In this document: piece by piece, positions 23,401 to 36,200 of the stretch
Layout: the number at the start of each line of letters is the position of its first letter
Position numbering within the stretch: position 1 is the stretch's first letter
NCBI GenBank assembly: GCA_034620365.1
Contig: JAQGEQ010000011.1
Coordinates: 1 to 64,000, forward strand
Direction of reading: 5' to 3'
Length of the DNA: 64,000 bases
Source of the DNA: Pegea sp. RAD2-039
Lineage: Eukaryota; Chordata; Thaliacea; Salpida; Salpidae
The notes under the pieces: generated by a model
The model's database searches: none
Seen by the model: the letters and a program-made list of their open reading frames with translations, nothing else
Told to the model about the DNA's origin: nothing
Position numbers and translations under genes: made by a program

Positions 23401-25581
23401 AGCAAACGTTCAAAGGTAATTAATTAATCTAATTAAAATAAGAATTTATTAGTCTGTGGCTACTGATTCAATAACATCCGTTTGGAACAATTTGCAAGGC
23501 TAAAAACACTAAAATGAAGAAAATGTTAAAATAAAGACTTGTTAATTAGAAAAATTATCTTGTTAGATTTAGTTAGAGATTTTAAAACAAATACTTTTAC
23601 ATTAATTAGTTTTGGCATACAAATAGTAAAAAGTGGAAGAACTTTGAGGCTGTTCTTGGATTCATTATTTCAAATCAATTTTTTCATTGACAAAATAACA
23701 TCGATAAAAATGTTTTCGAAGTAAAATTTAGAAAAGTTATGTCATTGTAAAAAACATGTTCTAAACAACAAATGATGACTATGACTAACCTTACCATCTA
23801 TTACTTATATGACTAACAAATCTTATATTGGTTTTAGAGAAATGGTCAAATTCAAAAGAAAAAGAGATTTGCAGCTTTGTATGTGGCTCTTTATAACTTT
23901 GATCCTGTCGAAAAAATGGACTTGAGCTTAAGGTTTGTGAAATTATAATAATCTTAATTAAGCCAATTTGTTTATTTGGTAAAATAATTTTTTATTAAGC
24001 AACTTTCATTTTTGTTGGAAAATATTTCTCATTTATGAAAATTATAAAAATAAACTTATTTAATTTATTTTCTATTTTTTCAAACAAGTAAGTAAAACGT
24101 TCTATGTATTATCTATTGTACTCTGTTTTTAGTGATGACAGCATTGTAAGTTTTTCTTTCAGGGCTGGTGACTGTGTACGAGTAACAAACGACAAAAATG
24201 AATCTTGGTGGTTTGTAAGTAGATTACTTCACATTGTGCGTAGTTATAGATTTTCACATTTCTAAAAATTACTAGCATTGAGTATGAGACAATACAAGCT
24301 CATCTTGAATGAAAGCAAATCTTTTTCTTACCTAATTATAATAAATAATTAATTAAACTTTTAAAACCTGAAAAAAACTAGGGATAGAGTTCAAATGCTG
24401 AAGCTGAAACAAAAGCGATAGCAGTTCTAATAATAGCGGATATACTACTTAATAAATCATCTTTTTTTAAAATTACTTTAAAGTTAATCAATCTTAATGT
24501 TAACCGTTTGTTTGAAATTTTATGAGCTCAGTATATTTTTATAACTAAAGGGTGAGTGTGGAAAAAAATCTGGATTTTTTCCTTCAAATTTTGTAATGAA
24601 ACTTGAAGAAGATGAAAAACCTTTAATATGTATCAAGAAGACTACAATACAACAATACAACAATACAAACACTTGTAAAGATAAAATAGTAAAGAAGAGT
24701 CAGGTTTGTTTAGTTAACTTATCAAGATTAATATCTCTAATTAAAATTTGTTATATTTTAACATTAGAGAAATATTTGATTTATATTTTGTAGAAAATTC
24801 AAACAAATTTTTTGATCATAAGAAGATATTTAATTGTTTTGCAATGCATTTAAAACTGTGATTTGTAATACTGCTGAGGCTGTTTCAAATCATTTATAAA
24901 GTAAAAATAACAAAAACTATCTGGCTTAATAGAACCCCGACAAACAAACTATTTATTTTACAGACATACATTGCGCTTAGTTTTTTAAGTGTCTAGAAAT
25001 TGCGCAATGCAACGAACATGTCCCTCTTCTTTAATTGCAAGGTCTATACTCCCCAAAACTACAATTCATGATAATTATTTTTGATATTTTAGACTTAATT
25101 ATGACTAAATCCTAAATTCTTTGTGTTAAACGTTTGAAGTCCCATTTTTGAAATAGATATTAAGAAAACATAATCTACCAATTTAGTAACACATATAAAA
25201 TAAAAAATGGTTAGATTTCGCTTTCTACGAGAAAGTATTCCTCGTGTACGATGTCATTTAAACAACTTGTGATGTTTCCAAGTATAAATCTTCTTAAATT
25301 TTAGGAAATTTTTGAATAAGGATGAATCATTAATAAATTATTTAGATATAACGGTACAAAAAGATTTTAGTTTTGTAAGCTAGTTAATTTTTGGTGCCGA
25401 TAGCGTTTCCAATTTTTTATAGTTAAAAACAACTTCTTATTTTTCTTTAAATGTTTTCTTTCAGATTGTTGTAACTAATTATTCAACTTATAAATCAGAG
25501 AAGACAGATCCAGTTTACATAAGAAGTTTTAACTTAAACGGATTTATCCAACGTGAAAGTCTTGCATCAATTGAAAAATGA
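20482..25581 (+). CDS. STAC: STAC-like protein with two SH3 domains (8 exons)
   Basis: Exons: 20482-20982, 22279-22384, 23047-23289, 23369-23415, 23838-23932, 24163-24214, 24551-24703, 25465-25581, all in phase, 437 residues. An in-frame TAA precedes the first ATG. Residues 1-167 are Ser/Arg-rich and disordered. Exon 2 carries SDAVWEVLKTGT (180-191), matching the DPVYETLRFGT motif between the C1 and SH3 domains of vertebrate STAC proteins. A canonical SH3 follows (about 314-366: YVALYNF, WW at 346-347, GFFPSNFV), then a second, diverged SH3 (about 374-434, ending NGFIQRESL). STAC proteins bind L-type calcium channels and shape their inactivation at the membrane; that role is inferred. The cysteine-rich C1 domain of the family is absent from the exons found and from the 1.3-kb first intron as read. 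The acceptor of exon 2 lacks a good pyrimidine tract and is the weakest junction. Confidence 0.8.
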
Positions 25582-25742
25582 AGCAATATTTAAATTATCT
25601 TTATAAAATTATAATTCAGCTGTTTCAAATTTTCAATTAAGCTGTAAAAGTTTAAAACTAGTGTATTTACGATAAAAACAAAAACTTTGTTTGACTTATT
25701 AATATGTTTCTGTTGGAATATTTAACTTTTATTTCTGATTCA

Positions 25743-25748
25743 AATAAA
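25743..25748 (+). promoter_or_regulatory. Candidate poly(A) signal AATAAA (STAC-like gene)
   Basis: AATAAA lies about 160 bases after the stop codon of the STAC-like gene. Another AATAAA at 25942-25947 is an alternative. The choice cannot be made from sequence alone in such AT-rich DNA. Confidence 0.4.
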
Positions 25749-26879
25749 CCAAGCTTATGTAAAAAGAGAAATCATTTGTTTAAGCATTTTAAAAGTTGCT
25801 TTTTAATGTTTTATGTCAACTTATGAGAATAAAAAAATAATATGAGACGATTTTAAGTAAGAAGAGTTTTATTTGCTGAAATGCATATTTAAGTTGCTTT
25901 TACAATTTATTTATATTGGACTATAAAGATAGCAGAAACTCAATAAATATTTTATTTTCATCCGTTATAAAACTTCCAAATGAGATGTTTACTATAGCAA
26001 CTAAAATAATTGAATGTATTTAATAGTTACATATAGAAATCTAACTTTAAGCAAGTCTGTTATTTCTTAAAATATATTAGTTTCTTATTTCCTTTTAAAA
26101 ATAATTTCAAAATAATAATATGGTTTCAATATATTAAAGTATTTTTTTGATCTTTATCAGCAAAAATTATTTCAAATGAATTTAAAGGTTAGTGATATGA
26201 GACCAACATTTAGGGGTCATAAATAAATGTGTCTGATTCGATGCTATTTATTCTATTGTAAATCTTCTGTCATTTGTATGATAGCCAACAATTTCAATCT
26301 TTTTTAGAAAGCTTTTGCTAGAGTTGAGAAGAGTATAAAACTAAATTTCATGCTAAAAATTGAAAGGAATGCCTACACATATCTAATAAATTTAAATTCT
26401 ATTATTAAAAACAGTTTAATAGTAATAAAACTTAATTATTAGTAGATATTAAATAGATGAAAGTTGATAGTTCTACTGATTAATCTTTTATGTCGAGTTA
26501 ATTGTATTAAAAAATCAGTATTAGAAATCATTTTACATCAATTTCAGAAAATTAATGCTTCAAAATAAGGAAATAAGTCATGTCTGAGTATCAAAAGTTT
26601 TAATCAAATATATATTTTCATTTTTGAATGATTTATTGGTGTTATATTTGATAAAAGTTTCACAACATTTTCTAACTACAGTAAAATGAATGGTGAATCA
26701 CTACTTATAATTGCTTAATTGAATTTAAAAATTTATATAAAAACAAAACAGTAAACTTAATTTTAACTAATTCAATGAAAAAGTCAAGGCTTAAAGAACA
26801 AAAAATTATCTATTTTATTAAAATAAATGTTTCTTTTAAGACTCAAATACATTTACTCAGGATATTTAGGTGTTTTTTA

Positions 26880-27135
26880 TGGTCAAAGAGACTAACACTT
26901 CTTCTACCAATACTGCCAACTCACCTTACATAATCTGTCAATTGATTATTGTAACATTAAATCTATCACAAATAGACCCTTATCTCTCATATCTTGACTC
27001 CAACCAAACCGAACTATTGCTCCTTTCTGAGTCCTGACTATCTGATATAAGATTGATCCCAATGACCTATTCGATATCTTTGACACTAAAGGAGGTGGTA
27101 TTTGCTTACTTTATAAAAATGACTCAAAAGTTTAA
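26880..27135 (+). mobile_element. CR1-like relic, endonuclease part
   Basis: Decayed peptides follow the endonuclease order of the intact LINE. NIKSITN matches NARSIVNK. In another frame LDSNQTELLLLSES leads up to the ITETWL position. NDLFDIFDTKGGGICLLYKN matches the block ending in FDRGGGVCVIYK. Stops and frameshifts are frequent, and the DNA no longer aligns well, so this is an older or different subfamily. Confidence 0.65.
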
Positions 27136-27269
27136 AAGGTTCATAAAAATTTAATTTCTTTTCTATTAAAGAAATAGTTTTGAAATTTTTCGCGTTTTTA
27201 AACACTTTTTTAAACTTATTTTTAACTAAGCAATTTCTTGAATATAGACAACAACGTGTCATCATTCAA

Positions 27270-27690
27270 ATTAAAGTTTTCTTGAGGTTTTCAGTGGTAT
27301 CCTTGATACATCATTATTGGCCCTCTTCTCTCCAATATATATATTAATGATATTACAAACTGTTCTACATCTCTAAATAGTTCTGTAAATTAAATGCTTT
27401 TTACTGACAATGCCAAACTTTTTCGTACTAACTTAATTACTCTTTTATGTCTTCAGAATCTACTAACCTATGCTATTCAATTAAACTCAAGCTAGCTACC
27501 GATAATTATTTCCACCTGCCAACAAACTATAAGTCTCTAACCCAACATCACCTGATTTTTACCTAAACAACAAAAACTTCACAATTACCAGTCATTGAAG
27601 ACCTAGGCATTTTCCTGGTGTTCCCCAAAGCAGCAGAATTAGATCTTTTTTCTCCGATATTTATATCAATGACATTGATTAAGCATCGTT
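27270..27690 (+). mobile_element. CR1-like relic, two reverse transcriptase pieces
   Basis: Near 27285-27420 the frames give GVLDTSLLALFSPIYINDI and then MLFTDNAKLF, decayed forms of GVPQGSVLGPLLFLIFIEDL and VYADDIKLL. Near 27550-27610, YLNNKNFTIT and VIEDLGIF match YYINGSILE and VIDLGIT just downstream in ORF2. At about 27613-27680 the GVPQ block occurs a second time (GVPQSSRI...SDIYINDID), so at least two insertions or a rearrangement are present. Confidence 0.65.
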
Positions 27691-30290
27691 GTCTTTCATG
27701 ATTTAAAATAGACTCACGACATAAATTATTTGTTCAAAATTGGTTCATCGACTTGATACCAAATTTGAAAATCTTTTAAAACGGGAAATATTTGTGATCA
27801 TAACTTATATTTTGCTTATATATTTGCCGTGTTCCTCTTTTTTATATAGAAGTTATCCAAAACCATGATACTTGAGATCTTTTCATTATCTTTCTGCTCA
27901 TATTGCTTTTGTTTGTTATAAGAGTTGTATGATTTGTCACCTGCATCTATACATTGAATAAAATCATTAACTAAATGAGTAATCTATTTTATTATGACGA
28001 TCTAATAAAAAAAAACATTTTTAAAATGATTTCTTATTATAATCATAATATGATTGCAAAAATAGCTTGATTTTGGGCTAATATTGAAAAAAGCAATGAA
28101 AAATTTTCATTCTTTTTACTCCACTCTAACATCAACACCGAAAAAAAGTATTATTTTCTTATAAAAACATATGATTTGAGATTGCATTACTAAATTTCAC
28201 TTATTTTGAATGTTGTTAGCGCTAAACTCGTTAATGAATACCAAGCTAAAAAGCTTCCAGTGACTTAAGATGAAATAAATTTTTAGTTTTTGTTTTTTTT
28301 ACCTTTTCCAAATAAGATTTAAGACTATCAATAATAAATATTTATCATTCTATACCTGTAAAAATCACTACTTAACAGTTTTGTTTTTATCACATGTTAT
28401 GTTCTTTGCAAAAGAGTTTAATAATGATCCTTTCTAGTTACAGTAATATCTGGACTACTTTAACCATTAGGATCATAACTGACGACATAACTGAGAAATC
28501 ATCACCACATAACTGAAATAAAACCTTATTTTAGCAGCAGAAGGACTTTTGACCATTTCGTGAAGTGAACAAATCTTGTTTTAATAAAAAATTGAAACGG
28601 AACAACTATTAAAACTCAGTAAAATTAACAATTATAGACATTCATAAAAACTAAACTTTTCATTTACTGAAGTTTGTAATGCTGAAATTTGTTATTTTAC
28701 TTCATCCACTAAAGAGTTACTATTACAGCGAATATTTTAATAAGTTTAGATTTTGATAATTCTTATTTAGTAAAGATTCATTTCATTAGTCAGCTACAAC
28801 TACTTTAATTTTAAATTAACAAGAATATCTGTAATGCGTATTTTTTATTTCTCACAAAATGAGCTGAAATGTGGCTGAAGAATTTTAAGCTTGATTTAAA
28901 TTTTACTCACAGCTAACTAATTAACAAAAAATGTTATTCAATTAAGTCAAAACCTTTACCCATAAAATTTAACCAACTAATGTAAAAAAGCTTGTGTCTT
29001 CAGAATGTACTGCAAAACATATGGTAGTTATATTCTATATTAACAATAAACGGAATGGAATTTTCTACTTGAATAACTCTGGTCTTCTGTTATAATCGTA
29101 CCATACTGTTTAGTGAAATATTACTATTTGCTAAAGTATTAATAATAAAACAACTAAGCTTAAAACAAAGATTTGTATTTTTATTATGCTGAAACAAACC
29201 ATTAGTTCTAAATTATTATTTCAGCTGAAATTTTTATAAATATCGTTATCAGCTTTAAGATTTCTTAAAAAAAATTTAATGAAATTTAGTTTAACTTCTC
29301 GAGCCTTTAGTGTGTCTATCTTTTCAGTTATTGAATATATTTATTATTAGTCAATTTTTAGATTAATTCATACAATTAATATATTTTGTTAAACTTGTGC
29401 AATCATTTAGAATGAAAAGCTAACTGCAGAACTGATACATGAATTAACTAACACGAAAACGGAAATTATGGGCGATTTTTTTTATAAAAATTTTTAGCAT
29501 TTTTTTTCGCGGCTTGCTTTATCAGTTTTTCAACTATAGGTTTCTTATTTTGGGATTATTTTGTGAAATCGGATAAAATTACAGCTTACAATCTTTCGAT
29601 TTTTTAATAAAAGTAGATTCTAGTAAATATAATATTCTGTGAGTCAGCAATAATCAGAAATTAAAGCCTAAATAAGAATTTTATTATTATTTACTTATAT
29701 GTTATTGTTATGAAGTTTTGATTTTAAAAGTGTTTTTAAAGTTTATAAACTATAAGTCTCATAAAAAATCTAAAAATTTACAAGCTCATAACCTATTTTT
29801 TTCAAATATTTATTGAAATGGTAGTTTTCTTTTAACTTTATTTTATCTAATATTTTGTTTCTTATAATAAAAAATTACAACCTTTCAACTAGAGTAGTTG
29901 AAGTTAATTTAATATAATTTTTGAGTATGGTAAAAGTTATACTTTGTGCAATATTTTTTTATACTATATTTTTTGTACTCAAATGTGTTCATAAATACTT
30001 TATTAAATTATAATGTTTTCAAGTATTTAGATTTATATTTGAAGTTTTCTATTCTAATAATTTATTTATTTTATATTGAACAACTTATTTAGGAGAACAA
30101 GTTATTAAGCTTACATGTTTGTTAGCATTTATTGCTAACTACTATAATCTAGATTTTATAATTAATGTTGGATATTATTTATGTTTTATTAATCAAATTT
30201 ACAAGTATTTCATTTTTAAACTTTTTAAACTATATTTTAGTGACTAAAATAGTAGAAAACAGAATGGTTATGTTAAATTTTTCTGATTAA

Positions 30291-33200
30291 ATGGATTTAT
30301 TCATGATGAATTGTGAATTGTTGGCAGTATGTAGTGCATTAGGTTATCTAGAAGAAGATGCATATTATAAGGAAGAAGATTGTATTGGTAAACTAATTTT
30401 ACTTCATTCTTTAAACAATTTAAAACTCTATTATATTTTTCAGACTCTGTAAAATGCTTAATCAAATATCTACAAAATGAAGATAATACAAGAGATATCC
30501 GAAACCAGTTAGGAGCTGCTCATATTCTTCAAAATGATTTGCTTCCTATTGTTAATCAGCATTCTGATGATTCTGATTTATTCTCTTGTGTTCTAAGGTA
30601 AACTTCAAACAATTTGTTATTAAGTTGATTGTTTAATGTTATCTTTTAGAGAATATTTTATAATTTACATACCAACTACCACTAAACTAATAATAGTTTA
30701 CTTTTGATTTTAGATTTATAATTTTCTCTACTTCTTTATAATATGCTGTTTGTTTTAATGTTTGAGGTTTATTGGTTTTTTAAATAAGTTATACAAATTA
30801 TAATCTAAATTACATTTTTGTGTTCTGTAAATGGATATTTGAACTATAAAAATCATATTTTTCAATTTCATTTTACATTTGCTCTTTTATTTCCACTTGC
30901 TTGTTAACTGATATAGTTTTATGATAATTTTATAACAAATTTATATCAAATCAGTTACTTAAAATTAATTAATTATTATTAACCTAAGTTAATTTGTTTA
31001 TAAATTATTTTATTAATAAAATTTATTCTGCTTTTATATGCTATTATTATTATTATTGATTTATTATTAACATTATTAGTTTTGATTATTATTTTATGTA
31101 TTTATTTATTCAAAGAATTTATCTTAATTTATTGATAAAGATTATATAATTGTATAATTAAATTTTCTGCCACTTAAATGCTTATGTTATTTGTTAATTA
31201 TCTTACTAATGAATATCTATTTATGTTTTTTTATCAAACAGGAAATTGTTTTGAGCTTATAAGTAAACTATTTATAAAGTAAATGAATTCATATTCTACT
31301 ATATAAAGACTGATCAGAGATGGAAATTCAGTTACAAGCCTTTTCTTTTCTGTTTCCTCAAAAATAAAACTTATTTCAATAAACTTTATTCTGTAGTTTG
31401 ATTATTTTGAGATATCTAATATTAACTGAAGATATTTTTATCACAGATTGATAATCAATTTAACTCAGCCTGCTCTTCTTTGTTTTAATGGCAAAATCCC
31501 GAAGGAGGCTGTCATGAACTACCATTTTCTTAATGTAGTTTCGTATAATCAGGATTATAAGGAGGTTACTGATTGATGTTTGATTTATTGGAATTGTAAC
31601 TTTCAATTGTTTATGTAATTTGCTTTTTAAACGCATTTTTTCAGTTGAACATCTCCTTTATATGCAACAAATGTTGTAATTTATGAAACTTATAATTCGT
31701 TTTTTAGGCATTTGGAAAAAACTCTCAAGTTTGGAATGTCCTAAAAAAGAAAATTTATGCAATACTTGACTTAAAATGGGAAGATCGAAAACCTGAAGAT
31801 AGTTTGCTTGTTGAAAGATGTCTTATTCTCATTCGGAATCTCCTTCATACTCCAGCAACAACTGAAGATCATCATAAGACAGCTCAAGAACTTAGCTCCC
31901 AGGATAATCTCATCTGGTTAGTTTCTATTTTCTTCTCATTTCACTTTTTTGACAACAATTCTGAAGGCAAATGCACAATGCTGGTTTCGATCACTTACTT
32001 CTTTACATGGTTGGTTCAAATGAGGAGCAGCAGTGGACTCTTCACTTGATGGAGATTATTTGTCTTCTTCTCAAAGAACAAGTCAGTAATTTGATTTAGT
32101 CTCATCAACTAATCTTCATCTTCTTCAGAACGCCGCTCGACTAATTGAAGTTGATGCTGAAGCTTCTAAAGTGGCTCGTGATAAAGAAGGGAATGAATTG
32201 GAAGCGATGAGAAAGACTGAAGAAGCTAGAAGAAAGATTGTACGCGCGAAGCTCACTGCAAGGTTTCCACATCTCAATCAAATCCAATTCAATATCTCAT
32301 TTGCTCTTTGATTACAGGCACTCGCGGTTTGGTGGTACTTTCGTCTCCCGAGGCACAAAAGCCTTATGTGAGGACAATGATGTGGTCCTCCATCGTTCAC
32401 TACAACATTGCAGGACCATCACTTATGATGAAGGAAAAACTGCGGTGAAAAAGGCGAGGAATCGTCGAGCTATCATCGAGGAGGTGGTTGAAAGGTGAGG
32501 TTGTTTGCTCTTCTTCTCATCTTAATTCATCTGATTCTTCCTAGACATTCTTCTCGTGGGATCCGTTCTATTTTGAATTCTTTTTGCAAAGATTTCTTAG
32601 AACGTGGATACAACCTCTGCATGAGAACAACAAAAAGCCGACTTCAACGTGAGAACGCACAAGATCACGATGAGACCTTCTATTTTTGGATGATGAGTTT
32701 CTTCCTCAAGTTTAATCGGTTTGAACTTTTTTATATAACTCAAGTAATCATCAAACTAATCTTTTACAACTTATCATCGTTACTTGAGTATTTATATAAC
32801 TTTATGTTGACTTAAGCTATCCTAACCACACAAAACCACCGAGTTTAATTATTTATTGAATGTTTATTCAACTTTGATGTTTTTTCCTTGTAAATATTTT
32901 GAATTTGATTGTGAAGTATTTATGGTCATCGGTCGACTAATTTTATTCCCTTTTTATGACCCATACTGAGATAGAAACGAAGCTATAAAAGAGTTAATCC
33001 AAGTACGATTTTCTATTCACCTCATATTTGTTATGTAAGAATGGTTAAAGAGAATAAAGAAGCTTAAGTAAAACCTCAATGTTCACGCCTTGTTTTGATG
33101 ACTAGTTGGGTTCATAACCAACCTCTAAAAGTTCATTATTAAATTAGTACTTCATAAACAGTAGCATCAAGAAGATTTCAGTTGCTAATTACATCTTCAT

Positions 33201-36200
33201 TCATATTTGTTGTCAAAATCATTGTCTGAATGAATTTTTTTGCAAACTTGACATTTATTTTCATGTTATCTTCTTTACTGTCTCAACTTTTGTGGGTTTC
33301 TTATCAAGCCCCTTTCTATTAATTTCTGATATAGTTTTTATCATAGATTTAAAACATCTGATTCAGCAATTCGATCTACATCTTTTGATCCACAGATTAT
33401 CTGACTTTAAAGTTCAATATGTCTCGGAGACTTTGAATTTATCAACACTCCATTTTATTGACACTAATTTATTAAATTACTACGAATTAATGTTGAATGA
33501 CAAACAGGACGCACGAGTTTGGTCACGAAGGTATTCTCGCGATTACGATCAGTTGATATTTATTTACATATTTTCACATTTTGAAGATTACATTTAGCAT
33601 TGAGATGTTATCATGAGTTTCTAACCAGTGTTCAACTCATGCATAGTTCCGATGACTTGAAACTGCAAAATAGTGCGAAAGTGTTATTAAGTGAGATTTT
33701 TTGACAATTTTTAATTAACGAAATTTTTTCATTTTGAAATATTTTAGACAATATTTTTTACGTGGTGGAACACCGTGAAATTTTTGTAATTATTCTTCGC
33801 AAATTTGATGAGCGTAAACAGTGTCAGGCGTTTCTTCGGGACGCGATCCTTACAACTCATCTATTTCTCAAGATGTTTGAATCCTACTGCAAGTGAGTCT
33901 TTATTTGATTCTTTCACCTCTACTGATGAAGTTATATAGAGACGGATCAGTTGTTGTGGAAAAACGGATCAGAAACACAAAAGTGAAGCGAAAAAAGGCA
34001 AAAAAAGTCTCAAAACTAAAAGAATATACGATTGATGAGAAGATTGCCAAATGGGAAGAAGTTTTGAATGATCTTAACCATCATCTTCAGGTAAGAATGC
34101 TTCAATAATCTTCATGAAACTTTTATGTCGGCTTCCATCCTTGCTATCCTCAGGTCAGGGAAGTATTTAAACAAATTTAGAACCATGATCAGGTTATTTT
34201 TCTACTTATTCTTCTTATAAACTTGGTAGCCGTTTTCAATCTGTTTAATATTTATAAATAAAAAGTTCAATTTGTTAGAAATGAATTAGATATTTTACTT
34301 GTTTGTTAACTTATCTATTTTCATCTTTTTATATAAATAATTTGAATAATTATCAATTTCTCTTCACCGAGTTTATATTTAAATATGACATTTTCAAGTG
34401 CAAGTCTTAGATGCAGATAACTTCTTAGATCGTACTCATCGATCTTATTATAACTTGTCCACTTGAATATTATCTAAATTCTTTTTATTAACAATTTTAG
34501 AAGTCCAATTTGTCTTTGATAATTTAATAATGAATTTGTAGTTGGAATTTTTACATAACTTCACATGTTTTATAGTTGTCACAGATGAATACAGTTTTTA
34601 CAGAATTTTAAATTTTTTCATTTGAAAAACATTTGAAACAAATGGATAATTTGATTATTTAATGATTTGCTTGTGGTGTTGACAACTTTTATTGTTTAAG
34701 TTGAAAGTCTATATTACTCACTAACTTTCTGTTATTTAACGCCTTTAAACAATTCTTTTATTGTGAAATAACCCCAAAAAAAATTTATTCTTGTTTTCTT
34801 GTTTTGTTCCTGATTATCAACATTAGGTAGAATTTCTATCACTTCATATTTTTCTTTTTTTTCTTTTCAAACTCATAATTTATCTTTATTAAATCTGTTA
34901 TTTATTTGGAAATATGTCAATGAGTTTTTACTACATTCAATTATCTATTCAAACAATTTTGAAATTGAGAAATAGGTGTTAAATAATATATAAGTGATGT
35001 AGTAAGTAAACATGATATAAACACAAGGATGATTTTGTGATGTTGCAAACATCCACGACATTTTTGTGATAAAGTTTTGATTTTTGTAAAATGTTTCGCT
35101 TATTTGAATTTATATTTGCTTGAATTCGAAGTTATGTAAGATCAATTTATTTCACTTTTATGTACCTCTCTTCAAATTCTCTCACTGTCTTCTTTTATGT
35201 AACCTGTTTGTTATGTTCTGGTTTTATATAACCAATTGAAATTTCATATTTTTAAAACCATTTCAATTATTCAGCTCTCTTCTATAATTTATTTATTTTT
35301 ATTATAAACTTATGGCTTAGAAGATCATTTTTATTAAAGACTGTTTGTCCAAATTATTTCATTTGTAATTTTTATAGATTTCTAAAACTTTTTTACAGAT
35401 TATTGATAAGGAAGAGAAATTTGATCGAGTGGTATTTGATCCTGCTTCAAAATTATCTAATGAAGAACAACAGCAAATTGCTCTTCTAGAAATTCAAAAT
35501 CTTATTTTAAATAATCAAGTTTCCCAAGGAGTTCAACATTATTATTCTTCTAGGTGAGTTTCTCCATAAGTTTCCAAAAACACGAGTTATATAAGCTTTT
35601 CATCTTTTTAAATAATTTGATCTACTCAATAATTACCTTGGTTTTCATATTTATAACCATAACAGGCGGCTTCATCATACCTCATTTTACTTTAAAGTTT
35701 TAAGTAAAATAATGATTTTTTAATAATTGACAAATCCCTCTGAGTACATCTATTTTGTTACATAACAGCAATTTCTGATTATTTGACTTCATGTAAAATT
35801 AGATGACATGTTTACATAAACAAGTAAAAAGTATATTTTTTATTTTTAAACTTTTAAAATTGAAATATTTTAGTAGTTTCTGTCAAAAAAAGCTCTTACG
35901 AGGTTCTCGATATTTAGTATATATCTATTTATGTGAAATAAATGTTTGTTTTTGAAAGATTCAATTTTATATAATTTTTGTTGTTATAGTACTTTTCTAT
36001 TATTTTGTTAAAGGTTATGAAATCTATTTATTTAACTTATCACTGCAGTTCTTAAAGTGAATACAACACTTCAATACAAAGACTTCAAAGAAATAATAAA
36101 AATGTTTCAAATACTACAATTGAATATAAGTAACGTAGAAAAAGTGGACACATAAGTACCCATAAGTTAGAATTACAAGAAAATGTGAGGTAGAAAGAGA

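Larger units (their letters stand above)
25582..30290. other. Spacer with CR1 debris
   Basis: The interval runs from the STAC-like stop to the Timeless start. Apart from LINE relics at about 26880-27690, it shows only AT-rich DNA. The 5' untranslated region and promoter of Timeless must lie near its right end; the last bases before the ATG give no clear core promoter motif. Confidence 0.55.

Noticed and set aside
23539-23724. 61-codon frame inside the STAC-like gene
   Set aside because: Lies wholly in an intron between two well-supported exons.
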